A stretch of 64,000 bases of DNA. Origin: JANNPJ01 sp965200525 (GTDB taxonomy: Bacteria > Actinomycetota > Actinomycetes > Actinomycetales > Kineosporiaceae). Numbering within the stretch: position 1 is the first letter of the stretch; each line of letters begins with the position of its first letter. Position numbers and translations under genes: made by a program. Below are positions 7,935 to 16,964 of this stretch, piece after piece. The stretch spans positions 1,240,001 to 1,304,000 of the forward strand of contig OZ241368.1 in NCBI GenBank assembly GCA_965200525.1, in the 5' to 3' direction. The notes beneath the pieces are model-generated. The model made no database searches and had not been told where the DNA came from. It was given only the letters and a program-made list of their open reading frames with translations.

Positions 7935-8987
7935 CTACGGCGCGGTCGGGACCGTGATCTCGCCGCTGATGATCTTGGCCTTGTACTCGTCCGTCTTGGC
8001 CTCGTAGGGCTTGACCGCGTCGTTGGACGTGGCGTAGCCGACGCCGTCCGACTTGAGGTCGAACCGCTGAGTGCCGGTCAGGACGGAGCCGCCCACGGCC
8101 GACTTCACGTAGTCGTAGACCGCGGTGTCGACCCGCTTGAGCATCGACGTGACGATGACCGGCTTCACCGAGGCGTCGGCGGTCAGGTACTGGTCGGAGT
8201 CGACGCCGATGGCGAGCGCGCCGGACTTGGCCGCGACCGCCTTGAACGCGCCCGAGCCGGACCCACCGGCCGCGGCGTAGATGACGTCGGCCTTGTCGTC
8301 GAGCTGGCCCTGGGCCGCGGCCTCACCCTTGTCGGGGGCGTTGAAGCCGCTGAAGTCCGGCGGCTGGGTCAGGTACTTGACCTTGACGACGATCTTCGGG
8401 TTGACCGCCTTGGCACCGGCCGTGTAGCCGGCCTCGAACTTCTGCAGCAGCGGGGTGAGCACACCACCGATGTAGCCGATGGTGCCGGTCTTCGAGGCCT
8501 GAGCGGCGATGGTGCCGACCAGGAACGAGCCCTGCTCCTCGGAGAACACCAGCGGCGTGACGTTGGCGGCCTTGATCGAGTCATCATCGATGATCGCGAA
8601 GTGGGTGTCGGGGAACTCCTTGGCCACCTTGCCAAGGGCTACCGCGTAGGCGAAGCCGACCGCGACGACCGGGTTGTACCCACCCTGGGCGAGCAGCCGG
8701 AGCCGCTCCTCCTTCTGGGCGTCGGTCTCGCCTGCGCTGGCTTCGAGCTCCTTGGCCTGGATGCCGAGTTCGCTCTTGGCCTTGTCCAGGCCGAGGGCGG
8801 CCGAGTCGTTGAAGGACTGGTCGCCGCGACCGCCGATGTCGTAGGCCATGCCGACCTTGACGTCCGACTTGGCCGCCGTCGTACCGGACGAAGCGGGAGT
8901 AGCGGTGCTGTCACTGTCACTGCCACACGCAGCCAGCCCGAGGGTCACGGCAGCAAGCACCGTGACTAGCTTGGTCACCCGACGCAC
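7935..8987 (-). CDS. bmpA: BMP family nucleoside-binding lipoprotein
   Basis: The 350-residue substrate-binding lipoprotein feeds the ABC importer encoded downstream. It has a short basic N-terminus, a hydrophobic segment and lipobox LAAC (Cys21), then a Ser/Thr-rich linker and the BMP/PnrA-like domain (KVGMAYDIGGRGDQSFNDSA near residue 45, ADVIYAAAGGSGSGAF, IGVDSDQY). The GTG at 8987 is chosen because AGGAGG lies 6 nt upstream; an ATG at 9002 would overlap that ribosome-binding site and is unlikely. BMP proteins of known function bind purine or pyrimidine nucleosides. Expression relative to the channel genes is probably raised by the hairpin at 7865-7903. Confidence 0.92.
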   Translation of the reverse strand: MRRVTKLVTVLAAVTLGLAACGSDSDSTATPASSGTTAAKSDVKVGMAYDIGGRGDQSFNDSAALGLDKAKSELGIQAKELEASAGETDAQKEERLRLLAQGGYNPVVAVGFAYAVALGKVAKEFPDTHFAIIDDDSIKAANVTPLVFSEEQGSFLVGTIAAQASKTGTIGYIGGVLTPLLQKFEAGYTAGAKAVNPKIVVKVKYLTQPPDFSGFNAPDKGEAAAQGQLDDKADVIYAAAGGSGSGAFKAVAAKSGALAIGVDSDQYLTADASVKPVIVTSMLKRVDTAVYDYVKSAVGGSVLTGTQRFDLKSDGVGYATSNDAVKPYEAKTDEYKAKIISGEITVPTAP

Positions 8988-9046
8988 AGGTGCCTCCTTC
9001 ATGACGACGCAATATCCGACCGCGCGGTGCGCGGTGGCCGATCGTT

Positions 9047-9081
9047 CCGGCTCCGAAGAAGCCGGTATCAGGGGGACCATA
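9047..9081 (-). promoter_or_regulatory. Candidate promoter and 5'-UTR hairpin of bmpA
   Basis: On the minus strand TATGGT (9081-9076) fits a -10 box. It is followed by a hairpin with arms CCGGCT/AGCCGG (9047-9052 and 9060-9065) in the leader. No convincing -35 is visible. Confidence 0.35.
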
Positions 9082-9241
9082 GTGTGTCGGGAGGGCGATT
9101 CGGGGCCCTAGGGCCTTTCGGTGGCCGAACCGTGATCGACGTAAATCCGGCGGTGGTTCGCGCTTCCGCCCGTCGTATTCGCGGCCGAGGGGGACAGATC
9201 GCACAAAGCGATCGGCCGACACTCCACCGTCACGGCTGCGG

Positions 9242-10429
9242 TCACGGTTGAGTCGTGCGCGAGCGCAGGTCCTCCAGCGCGATCGAGCCGAGCACCGCCG
9301 CGGCCAGCGCGACCGCCCGCTCGTCGACGTCGAAGTCGGGCCGGTGCAGGTCGTGGGTCGTGCCGCCCGGGGTCCGGGTGCCGAGCCGGACCATCGCCCC
9401 GGGCACCTTCTCCAGCATCCAGGCGAAGTCCTCGCCGCCCAGGCTCTGCGGGGTGAGCACCACGCTCTGCTCGCCGATCTCGGCCCGGACCGCGTTCTCG
9501 GCGATCTGGACGGCAGCGGCGTCGTTGATCGTGGGCGGCACCCCCCGGGTGTGGATCACCTCGGCCCGGACCCCGTAGGGCGCGACGATCTCGTGGACGG
9601 CGTCCGTGATGATCGATCCGGCGATCGCCCAGATCCCGGCGTCGAGGCAGCGGAACGTGCCCCGGACGACGCCCTGGCTGGGGATGGCGTTCGAGGCCAC
9701 CCCGGCCGAGATGGCGCCCCAGACCATGCTCGCCCCCGAGCGCGGGTCGAGCCGGCGGGAGAGCACGCCCGGCACCCCGGTGACGACCAGGCCGAGCGCG
9801 TAGATCACGTCCTCGGTCAGGTGCGGCCTCGAGGTGTGCCCGCCGTGCCCGGTGAGCTGGACCGTGATCTGATCCGAGGCGGCGGTGATCGCTCCGGCCC
9901 GGGAGCCGACCAGGCCGACGTCGGTGTGCGGGTCGCAGTGCAGCGCGTAGGCCCGCTCGACGTCGTCCAGGCCGCCGAGCGCGAGCACGTCCAGCGCCCC
10001 ACCAGGCATCAGTTCCTCGGCGGGCTGGAAGATCAGCCGGACCCGGCCCGGCAACTGCCCGGCCCGGTGCAGGTCGGCCAGGGCCAGACCGGCCCCGAGC
10101 AGGCCGGTGGTGTGCACGTCGTGGCCGCAGGCGTGAGCCACCCCCTCGATCGTGGAGGACCACTCCCGGCCGCACTGGTCCGGCAGGGGCAGCGCGTCGA
10201 GGTCGGCCCGCAGGGCGACCAGCGGGCCGCCGGAACCGACGTCACAGATCACTCCGGTGCCGGCCAGCAACCGCGGCTCGAGCCCGGCCCGGGTCAGCCG
10301 CTCGGCAACCACGCGAGAGCTGCGCACCTCGTGATGTCCCAGCTCAGGATGGGCATGGAGGTCGCGGCGGAAGGCCAGAAGTTCGTCGGCGTAGGGCGCC
10401 AGGACGGTCGATAAGCGCGGGGTGCTCAC
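9242..10429 (-). CDS. M20 family amidohydrolase/metallopeptidase
   Basis: This 395-residue enzyme belongs to the M20D amidohydrolase group (hippurate, N-acyl amino acid or indole-acetyl amino acid hydrolases). LRADLDALPL, CGHDVHTTGLLGAGLAL and FQPAEELMPGGA carry the metal-binding Asp, His and Glu residues, followed by the inserted dimerisation domain (TGHGGHTSRPHLTED) and a C-terminal GGEDFAWMLE. The start is GTG at 10429 with TACTGT nine bases upstream; the open frame further upstream lacks conserved sequence. It is upstream of bmpA in the same orientation, an arrangement common in actinobacteria, but its substrate and link to nucleoside uptake are unknown. Confidence 0.88.
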   Translation of the reverse strand: MSTPRLSTVLAPYADELLAFRRDLHAHPELGHHEVRSSRVVAERLTRAGLEPRLLAGTGVICDVGSGGPLVALRADLDALPLPDQCGREWSSTIEGVAHACGHDVHTTGLLGAGLALADLHRAGQLPGRVRLIFQPAEELMPGGALDVLALGGLDDVERAYALHCDPHTDVGLVGSRAGAITAASDQITVQLTGHGGHTSRPHLTEDVIYALGLVVTGVPGVLSRRLDPRSGASMVWGAISAGVASNAIPSQGVVRGTFRCLDAGIWAIAGSIITDAVHEIVAPYGVRAEVIHTRGVPPTINDAAAVQIAENAVRAEIGEQSVVLTPQSLGGEDFAWMLEKVPGAMVRLGTRTPGGTTHDLHRPDFDVDERAVALAAAVLGSIALEDLRSRTTQP

Positions 10430-10438
10430 GAAGTCACA

Positions 10439-10444
10439 ACAGTA
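10439..10444 (-). promoter_or_regulatory. -10 box of the M20 amidohydrolase gene
   Basis: TACTGT on the minus strand fits TANNNT and ends 9 nt before the GTG start, giving a leaderless or nearly leaderless transcript. Confidence 0.45.
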
Positions 10445-10468
10445 GACCCATGTGCCCGATCGAGCCTG

Positions 10469-10520
10469 GTGGGGCCACACCCTGGAGCCCCCCGATTCCC
10501 TGCCCCAGGGCGTGGCCCAC
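10469..10520. repeat. Long inverted repeat in a divergent intergenic region
   Basis: Arms 10469-10485 and 10505-10520 are complementary over about 16 positions with one bulge and one mismatch around a 19-nt loop. It lies between two divergent genes, so it is not in a terminator position for either. A regulatory hairpin or a small RNA is possible; nothing else is recognisable in 10445-10676. Confidence 0.5.
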
Positions 10521-10676
10521 GACCGGCGCCGCCCCGGCTCGGGGCGCGACCGGCCAGAGCGAAAGTAGGGCACCGCCCGGGCCGGCGGCGAGGCGTGCAG
10601 CAGCTTCGGCCAGAAATCACCGCCGGGCCGGGGCCACGAGGCGACTAATGACGCCGCGTGCCTAGATGATCACTTA

Positions 10677-12416
10677 ATGCAATTACTGCAGGCGACCGTC
10701 GCCCCCGAGCTCGTCGTCACCGGATGGGCCGAGGTCCGGCGCGAGCTGAAGCGCTCCCTGTCTGCGCCTCGCCTCGACCTGACCGGACCCGGCCGGCCGG
10801 GCCCGGACGAGATCCCGGTCGCCCACCCGATCCTGCGGACCCAGCTCGACCAGGCACTGGGCCGCCTGGTCGACTCGGGCCGGCTGACCCTCGACGACTC
10901 CGACGCCTGGCGGACCGCCGCCTGCCTGAACGGGGTGCATGCGGTGCTCACAGCGGACAGCGCGGCTGGTGGCGCAGTCCCGGACGGCCGGGTCCGGCGG
11001 GCGGTGGAACGGGCCGACCGGGCTCTGGGGCCGGTGGAGGTGCCGTTGCCCGGCGTGCCGCTGAACCTGCTCCAGGCCGCCGTGCTGGACGCGGCCCGCC
11101 CCGGCTTCGAGACCTCGACCGAGAGCCGCCTCGGCGACCTGCACGACCTGCGCCGGCTGGTCGCCCTGGACCAGCGGGTGCTGGCCGGGTTGAACCAGGC
11201 CGCCGGGCAGGCCGAGCGCGCGCTGGCCGGTCGGCCCGGAGCCACCCTGGTCAGCTGCACCGTGGGGCACCTGCACGATCTGATCCGCTTCGGCGCAGCC
11301 GGGCCGACCCGGTGCCCGGCCTGCGCCCGGGCCGGCGAGCGCCGGCTCGGCCGCAGCCTGGTCCGGGCTCTGGGCCTGCTGACCTGCTGCTGGTTCGCGG
11401 CGCTGGCCACCTCCCGGCCGGCCCGGAGCGTCGCCGCGCCCCTGGTCGCGCCCCGATCGCCGATCGACGACGTCGAGCCGGACGACCGGCTGGTCTCGGC
11501 CGACGCGCTGGCCGCTCGGGCCCGGACCCTCTGGGACACCGGCCGGGTTCGGGAACTGCGCCCCCTGATGGGAACGCTGTTGACCCGGACCCGGGAACTG
11601 TCCCCGGACGAGCGGGCCGAGGTCGGGCACCTGCATTCGACCCTGCTCTGGGTGCTCCACCATCCGGCCGCCAACCAGGTGCTGGAGCGCGAGCTCCGGG
11701 CCCTGCCGGCGGACGGCGGATCCCCCCGGAGGGCGGTGATCCGGGGCCGGCTGGAGGCCGAACTGCTCTTCCGGACGGCGGTCCGGGGTCCGGTGACCGG
11801 GTCGCTGCTCGACCGGCTGGCCCGTAGCGCCCGGCGCACCGAGCAACTGCTGGCCGGCCTGCCGGAGGCCCACGATCAGGTCGCCCTCAGCCGGATGAGC
11901 AGCGCCGCGGCCGGCCTGGCCGATCCGGCCCCGACCCTGGAGCAGGCCCGGCTGCGGCTGGGCGCCGAGCAACTCGCCGCCGCGACCCCGGAGCCGGGCA
12001 GCTGGGCCGCGGGCTGGCACGGTGGGGTGCTCACCGTGCTGATCGCCCGCCGGGCCCGGGCCCGGCGGGAGCGGCCCGGCGACGACGTCCTCGAGGCGGC
12101 CCGGGCCCACGCCGAGCAGACGGCGTCCCCGATCCACCAGATCACCGCGGCCTGTCTGGAGGGCCGGATCGCCGTGCTGGCCGGCGACCGCGGCGCCACC
12201 CGCACCGCCCTGGCCCGGCTGGCCGCTCACGACCTAGCCGGCGACGACCCATTGACCACCGAGGTCGCCCTGCTGACGTCGGTGATCCGGGACCGGGCCC
12301 GCTCGACTCGGGGCTGGAACGAGGTGCTGGCCGATTCGGTCGGTCTGGCCCGGTGTGCCGGCCCGGGGCCGGGCAGCATCATGCTGCCGACCTGGCTCAC
12401 CCCGCGGACCTGGTGA
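10677..12416 (+). CDS. Hypothetical protein, Ala/Leu/Arg-rich helical
   Basis: The 579-residue protein is not recognised. It has strong high-GC codon bias and is almost entirely predicted helix, with repeated A/L/R-rich segments in the second half that resemble a TPR- or ARM-like solenoid. One CPAC motif near residue 218 is followed by a hydrophobic stretch (LVRALGLLTCCWFAALA, about residues 231-247) that could be a single transmembrane segment, dividing the protein into two similar-sized helical halves. No signal peptide and no catalytic motif are visible. The ATG at 10677 begins just after the divergent intergenic region; no clear ribosome-binding site is seen, so the start is uncertain. 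It converges on the type III PKS gene. Confidence 0.65.
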   Translation: MQLLQATVAPELVVTGWAEVRRELKRSLSAPRLDLTGPGRPGPDEIPVAHPILRTQLDQALGRLVDSGRLTLDDSDAWRTAACLNGVHAVLTADSAAGGAVPDGRVRRAVERADRALGPVEVPLPGVPLNLLQAAVLDAARPGFETSTESRLGDLHDLRRLVALDQRVLAGLNQAAGQAERALAGRPGATLVSCTVGHLHDLIRFGAAGPTRCPACARAGERRLGRSLVRALGLLTCCWFAALATSRPARSVAAPLVAPRSPIDDVEPDDRLVSADALAARARTLWDTGRVRELRPLMGTLLTRTRELSPDERAEVGHLHSTLLWVLHHPAANQVLERELRALPADGGSPRRAVIRGRLEAELLFRTAVRGPVTGSLLDRLARSARRTEQLLAGLPEAHDQVALSRMSSAAAGLADPAPTLEQARLRLGAEQLAAATPEPGSWAAGWHGGVLTVLIARRARARRERPGDDVLEAARAHAEQTASPIHQITAACLEGRIAVLAGDRGATRTALARLAAHDLAGDDPLTTEVALLTSVIRDRARSTRGWNEVLADSVGLARCAGPGPGSIMLPTWLTPRTW

Positions 12417-12458
12417 ACCCGCGAGTGAGCCCGCGAGTGAGCCCACGGACCGCCGGTC

Positions 12459-13559
12459 TCAGCAGGCCCGCAGCAGCGCCGTGCAGAGCGTCAGACCCGG
12501 TCCGAAAGCCATCGCGATCACCGGATCGCCGCTGGTCAGCGCCTCTCGGCGGCGGATCTCGGCCAGCACCATGAGCACCGTCGGCGAGGAGCAGTTGCCG
12601 TACTCGTCGAGCACCGACCGGCTGGCGGCCACCTGGTCGGTGTCCAGCTGGAGCCGGTCGGCGACCACGTCGACGATGCGCCGCCCGCCCGGGTGCACGG
12701 CCCAACCGGCGACGTCCTCCAGGCCGAGACCGTAGGGCTTCACCAGCGACTGGACGGCGTCGGCTACGTGCACCGCGAGCACGTCCGGAACCTTCGGCGA
12801 CAACCCCATCCGGAACCCGTGATCGGTGATCTCCCAGGTCATCAGCGGGGCGCTACCGGGGGCGGTGACGGCGGTGGTGTCCATGATCTCCAGGCCGCCG
12901 GTGGCGTCGGGCTCGATCACGACGGCCGCCGCGGCGTCGGCGAACAACGCGTGCGAGACCACGGTCTGCAGGTCCCGGGGGTCGGTGGACGGCTGGAAGT
13001 GCAGGGTCGGCAGCTCGACGCAGAGCACGACGACCGGGGCGCCCTGGGCCCGGACGAAGTCGGCCCCGGCGGCCAGGCCGGGGATCGCCGCGTAACAGCC
13101 CATGTGCCCGACGATCAGCCGGCGGACCGACAGCGGCATACCGACGTCCTCGGCGATCAGGATGTCCAGGCCCGGGGTGGAGTAACCGGTGCAGGAGACG
13201 ACCACGAAGAGGCCGACGTCCTCGGCCCGGACCTGGGCCTGGTCGAGGGCCTGCCGGACGGCGTCCCGGCCCAGCGTGCGGGCCTCGGTGACGTAGCGGC
13301 GCATCCGCTCGCCGGTGGTCCAGCCGCTGACGTCGGTCTGCCGGGGGTCGACCGCGGTGTGCCGGGTGCTGATCCCGGCCCGCAGGAAGATGGCCTTGGC
13401 CAGCGAGCTGTTGGCCAGCCGGGGCGCGAACACCTCGTCCCAGGCCTCGCGCTGGCCGATCGCGGCCGGCACGGCCAGACCCTGGCCGGTGAGCACGGCC
13501 GAGTGGCTGCGGGCCGGCTCGGGCCGGCCCAGCCGGCGCCGGCCGGATCCGCCGCTCAC
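12459..13559 (-). CDS. Type III polyketide synthase (chalcone/stilbene synthase family)
   Basis: The 366-residue enzyme condenses an acyl-CoA starter with malonyl-type extenders and cyclises the chain. The thiolase fold triad is intact: Cys155 in GHMGCYAAIPGL, His289 in GWAVHPGG and Asn322 in DEYGNCSSPTV. VSCTGYSTPGLD near residue 123 is also typical. It resembles actinobacterial alkylresorcinol/alkylpyrone-type synthases (Pks10/Pks11/RppA relatives) more than plant enzymes; starter and product cannot be read from the sequence. Its GTG start overlaps the stop of the upstream methyltransferase as GTGA, so the two are translationally coupled and the product is probably methylated. The N-terminal ~20 residues are Gly/Arg-rich and may be trimmed or misassigned. 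Confidence 0.92.
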   Translation of the reverse strand: MSGGSGRRRLGRPEPARSHSAVLTGQGLAVPAAIGQREAWDEVFAPRLANSSLAKAIFLRAGISTRHTAVDPRQTDVSGWTTGERMRRYVTEARTLGRDAVRQALDQAQVRAEDVGLFVVVSCTGYSTPGLDILIAEDVGMPLSVRRLIVGHMGCYAAIPGLAAGADFVRAQGAPVVVLCVELPTLHFQPSTDPRDLQTVVSHALFADAAAAVVIEPDATGGLEIMDTTAVTAPGSAPLMTWEITDHGFRMGLSPKVPDVLAVHVADAVQSLVKPYGLGLEDVAGWAVHPGGRRIVDVVADRLQLDTDQVAASRSVLDEYGNCSSPTVLMVLAEIRRREALTSGDPVIAMAFGPGLTLCTALLRAC

Positions 13560-14287
13560 GGCGAGACCTTCGTGCCCAGGGCCTGGTAGACGCCGGACGT
13601 CGACCCGATCCGGAGCATCCGCACATGGTCGCGGCGGCGCAGCAGCCAGGCCAGGTAGTCGCGGATCGAGGGCCGCAGCCCGACGACGTCACCGAGTTCG
13701 ACCCCGTGCCGGCCCAGCAACCGGCGCAGCCGTTCCGGATCGACCAGCAGGGCCGGGTCGTGCAGTCGCGGTGGGGGGCCGCCGGGGATCCGCTCGGCCA
13801 GCCGGATCAGCGCGATCCGGCTGAACCAGGTGTCGGCCAGGGTGTCGATCACCACCACGCCGCCCGGGGCCAGCACCCGGCCGATCTCGGCGCAGGCCGA
13901 CTCCAGGTCGGGCAGGTGCTCCAGTACCTCCCCCGCGACGACGCCGGAGAGGCTGGCATCGGCGAACGGCAGCCGGACGGCGTCGGCCCGCACCGGAGCC
14001 AGTCCGTGAGCCCGGGCCTGCCGCAGCGACAGCGCCGACAGGTCAAGCCCGATCGGCCGCCAGCCGGCCCGCCGCCCGGTCAGGTGCGGCGCGAAAAGCC
14101 CTGCCCCGCAAGCAATGTCCAGCAGCGGCGCGCCCTCGAAGGGGGCCGCCGGCAGCAGTTCGGCCCGGGCCCGGGCCAGCCAGTGCAGGGCCGCGAACTT
14201 GCCGTGCGTCGGCCACCACTCGTCGGTCAGGTCGTCGTACTGCGCTGGATCGTTGCGTGCTCGCACCAGTCCGGCACCGTTCGGCAT
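13556..14287 (-). CDS. Class I SAM-dependent methyltransferase (UbiG/UbiE-like)
   Basis: The 243-residue protein has the Rossmann methyltransferase motifs: motif I LLDIACGAGLFAPHL near residue 50, an acidic loop GLDLSALSLRQARAHG, motif II RLPFADASLSGVVAGEVLEHL and motif III IGRVLAPGGVVVIDTL. The N-terminal YDDLTDEWWPTHGKFAALHWL is typical of the UbiG O-methyltransferase group that acts on polyprenylated or phenolic rings. The GTGA overlap with the type III PKS downstream argues for methylation of the polyketide. An AGGGGAG ribosome-binding site lies about 9 nt before the ATG. No prenyltransferase or oxidoreductase partner is present. Confidence 0.88.
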   Translation of the reverse strand: MPNGAGLVRARNDPAQYDDLTDEWWPTHGKFAALHWLARARAELLPAAPFEGAPLLDIACGAGLFAPHLTGRRAGWRPIGLDLSALSLRQARAHGLAPVRADAVRLPFADASLSGVVAGEVLEHLPDLESACAEIGRVLAPGGVVVIDTLADTWFSRIALIRLAERIPGGPPPRLHDPALLVDPERLRRLLGRHGVELGDVVGLRPSIRDYLAWLLRRRDHVRMLRIGSTSGVYQALGTKVSP

Positions 14288-14400
14288 GAGCCATCTCCCC
14301 TCGACGCGACACCTGATTCACTCATGTCACGACGGAAAGGGCAGTTCGGCGGACGGCGACAGCCCGGCCCGCGGCCTCGACCGTGGCCGGCCCGGCGGCC

Positions 14401-15528
14401 TCAGCGCAAGTCGTTGCGGCCCAGCTGGGTGAGGGTCTCGACGACCTTCTTGACGTCCTGGGCCCACTCCCGGGTGGTGACCAGAACGGCCGAGGGTGTG
14501 TCGATCACCACCACGTCTTTCAGGCCGAGGACGGCGACCAGCCGGTTGCCGGCCGGGACGGCGATCCCGGAGGCGTCGACGTCGAGCACCTGGGCGGCGT
14601 CCCCGACCACCTTCAGCGCGGCGTCCCCGGGCAGCAGCGCGGCCAGCGAGGCCCAGTCACCGATGTCATCCCAGCCGAGCGCAGCCGGCACCACGGCCAC
14701 CCGGCCGGCCTGGGCGGCGGGCTCGGCGATGGCGTAGTCGATGGCCACCTTCTCCAGGTCGGGCCAGGTGGCGGCGAGCACGGCGTCCCGCTCCGGGGTG
14801 TCCCAGGCGGCGGCGATGGTCAGCACCCCGGCGTGCAGCTCGGGCCGGTTGCGCTCCAGCTCGGCCAGCAGCACGTCGGTGCGGGCCACGAACATGCCGG
14901 CGTTCCAGCGGTAGCCACCCTCGTGCAGGTACATGGCGGCGGTGTCGGCGTCCGGCTTCTCGACGAAGCACTGCACCCGGCAGGCGGACGGCGCGCCCGC
15001 CAGCCCCAGCGGCTCGCCGACCTGGATGTAGCCGAACGCGGTCGAGGCGTGGTCGGGCTCGATCCCCAGCGTGACGATCTCGCCCAGCCGGGCGGCGGCG
15101 ACGGCCTCGGCCACCGCGGCCTCGAACCCGGTGACGTTGCGGATCACGTGGTCGGCGGCGAACGAGCCGATCACCGCGTCGGGGTCGCGCCGGGCGATCA
15201 CGGCCGCGGCCAGGCAGATCGCCGCGGCCGAGTCCCGGGGGGTGGGCTCGGTCAGCAGGTTGGCCGGCAGCAGGCCGGGCAGCTGCTCGGCCACCGCCTC
15301 GGCGTGCGAGGCGCCGGTGACCACGGTGATGCCGCCGGGGCCGGTCAGCGGCTCCAGCCGGTCCCAGGTCTGCTGCAGCAGGGTGCGACCGGAGCCGGTC
15401 AGGTCGAGCAGGAATTTGGGCCGGGCCTGGCGCGAGAGCGGCCACAGGCGGGTACCGGCTCCCCCGGCCGGAACGATGGCCCAGAAACCGGGCAGGGCGG
15501 CGGTCGGCTCAGCGGCAAGATCTGTCAC
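14401..15528 (-). CDS. manC: Mannose-1-phosphate guanylyltransferase (GDP-mannose pyrophosphorylase)
   Basis: The 375-residue enzyme makes GDP-mannose from mannose-1-phosphate and GTP. The nucleotidyltransferase signature GGAGTRLWPLSR begins near residue 20 and is followed by PKFLLDLTGSG; TPRDSAAAICLAA, FVEKPDADTA and RWNAGMFV are also characteristic. No fused isomerase domain is present. The start is taken as GTG at 15528 because TACCGT lies seven bases upstream; the frame remains open further upstream without conserved sequence. It is divergent from an MgtA-like glycosyltransferase that uses GDP-mannose, which fits supply of the donor for mannosylated glycolipids or polysaccharide. Confidence 0.92.
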   Translation of the reverse strand: MTDLAAEPTAALPGFWAIVPAGGAGTRLWPLSRQARPKFLLDLTGSGRTLLQQTWDRLEPLTGPGGITVVTGASHAEAVAEQLPGLLPANLLTEPTPRDSAAAICLAAAVIARRDPDAVIGSFAADHVIRNVTGFEAAVAEAVAAARLGEIVTLGIEPDHASTAFGYIQVGEPLGLAGAPSACRVQCFVEKPDADTAAMYLHEGGYRWNAGMFVARTDVLLAELERNRPELHAGVLTIAAAWDTPERDAVLAATWPDLEKVAIDYAIAEPAAQAGRVAVVPAALGWDDIGDWASLAALLPGDAALKVVGDAAQVLDVDASGIAVPAGNRLVAVLGLKDVVVIDTPSAVLVTTREWAQDVKKVVETLTQLGRNDLR

Positions 15529-15535
15529 CTGTCCC

Positions 15536-15541
15536 ACGGTA
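15536..15541 (-). promoter_or_regulatory. -10 box of manC (leaderless type)
   Basis: TACCGT on the minus strand fits TANNNT and ends 7 nt before the GTG start. Confidence 0.5.
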
Positions 15542-15688
15542 GGGCCCGCGCTGTCCGACAGATGACGTTCTTGCCCGATCCACCCGCATGGATCTGGCAA
15601 ACGCCCAGCGTCTGGACGTCACCGACCGGTCATCTGATCCACCGATTCGCGTCGCCCTGAGCTCATTCGAGTCGTCGAGCCTACTGCC

Positions 15689-16885
15689 ATGAAGGCAGAC
15701 AGGACGTTCGACGAGGTCGGTGCCCGGCCGCAGATCCAGCCGGCCGAGGAGCGACCGCGGCGGCTGCGGGTGGCCGTCGTGACCGAATCGTTCCTGCCGA
15801 CCGGCAACGGCGTGACCACCAGCGTGTGCCGGGTGCTGGAGCACCTCAACCGCCGGGGGCACGACACGGTGGTGATCTGTCCCGGTCCGGCCCCGGAGAG
15901 CTTCGCCGGAGCCCGGGTGATCGGCGTGCCGTCGGTCAGCTACCGGCAGTTCCCGGTGGGGCTGCCCAGCTCCAAGGTGCAGCGCACACTGTCCAGCTTC
16001 GCCCCGGACATCGTTCACCTGGCCTCTCCGTTCGTGCTCGGCGCGGCCGGGGTCGTGGCCGCGGCCCAGCTCGGCCTGCCCAGCGTGGCCGTGTTCCAGA
16101 CCGACGTGCCCGGTTACGCCCGGCGGAACCGGGCCCGGCTGCTGGAGCCGGCCGCCTGGCGCTGGGTCCGGCGGGTGCACAACCAGGCCGACCTGACCCT
16201 GGCTCCTTCCTCCGCGGCGATGGACGAGCTGCGGGCCCATGCGGTGCCGCGACTGGCCCTGTGGCAGCGCGGGGTGGACGGCGACCGGTTCAGTCCCCGA
16301 CGCCGGGACACGGCCGCGGTGGCCGCGTTACGGGCCCGGCTGGCCCCGAACGGCGAGGTCCTGGTGGGCTACGTCGGGCGGCTGGCCCCGGAGAAGCGGG
16401 CCGAACGGCTGGCGGCGCTGGCCGGCCTGCCCGGAGTGCGGCTGGTGGTGATCGGCGACGGCCCGGCCTGGCGCACCCTGCGCAAGGCGCTGGCCCCGGC
16501 CGATCCGGCCTGGCTGGGCTGGCTGGACGGCGACGAGCTGGCCGACGCGTACGCCGCCCTCGACGTCTTCGTCCACACCGGCACCGAGGAGACCTTCGGG
16601 CAGACCCTGCAGGAGGCGATGGCCAGCGGGGTGCCGGTCGTCGCGCCGGCCCGGGGCGGGCCGGTCGACCTGGTCGCCCCCGGGCTGAACGGCCTGCTCT
16701 ACGGCCCCGAGGACGACGCCGGGCTGCGGGCCGCGGTGGCCGGGCTGAGCCTGGACGCCGACCAGCGCCGCTGGATGGGAACGGCCGGCCGGGTCGGGGT
16801 CCAGCGCCGCACCTGGGAACTGCTGGGCGACGAGTTGATCGCCCACTACCGCGGCGTGCTGGCCCAGCGCGCCGTCGCCGCCTGA
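15689..16885 (+). CDS. GDP-mannose-dependent alpha-mannosyltransferase-like glycosyltransferase (GT4, MgtA-like)
   Basis: The 398-residue GT-B fold protein starts with a 25-residue polar extension, then RLRVAVVTESFLPTGNGVTTSV (first nucleotide-free domain with the Gly-rich acceptor loop). The C-terminal donor domain has VGYVGRLAPEKRAERLAAL, and EETFGQTLQEAMASGVPVVA contains the EX7E donor motif of retaining GT4 enzymes. It closely resembles MgtA/PimB-type mannosyltransferases that mannosylate glycolipids at the cytoplasmic membrane face. The divergent manC gene supports GDP-mannose as donor. The acceptor is unknown. The ATG at 15689 is preceded by CCTACTGCC, not a strong promoter or ribosome-binding site. 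Confidence 0.85.
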   Translation: MKADRTFDEVGARPQIQPAEERPRRLRVAVVTESFLPTGNGVTTSVCRVLEHLNRRGHDTVVICPGPAPESFAGARVIGVPSVSYRQFPVGLPSSKVQRTLSSFAPDIVHLASPFVLGAAGVVAAAQLGLPSVAVFQTDVPGYARRNRARLLEPAAWRWVRRVHNQADLTLAPSSAAMDELRAHAVPRLALWQRGVDGDRFSPRRRDTAAVAALRARLAPNGEVLVGYVGRLAPEKRAERLAALAGLPGVRLVVIGDGPAWRTLRKALAPADPAWLGWLDGDELADAYAALDVFVHTGTEETFGQTLQEAMASGVPVVAPARGGPVDLVAPGLNGLLYGPEDDAGLRAAVAGLSLDADQRRWMGTAGRVGVQRRTWELLGDELIAHYRGVLAQRAVAA

Positions 16886-16950
16886 CGCCGTCCCGACTCG
16901 AGCTCGACCGCCGGCTCCGACCGGGCGCCGCGCCCCAGCCGCCCCACAGG

Positions 16951-16956
16951 TACCCT
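16951..16956 (+). promoter_or_regulatory. -10 box of the D,D-carboxypeptidase gene (leaderless type)
   Basis: TACCCT fits TANNNT and lies 8 nt before the ATG at 16965. Confidence 0.5.
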
Positions 16957-16964
16957 CCCGATCA

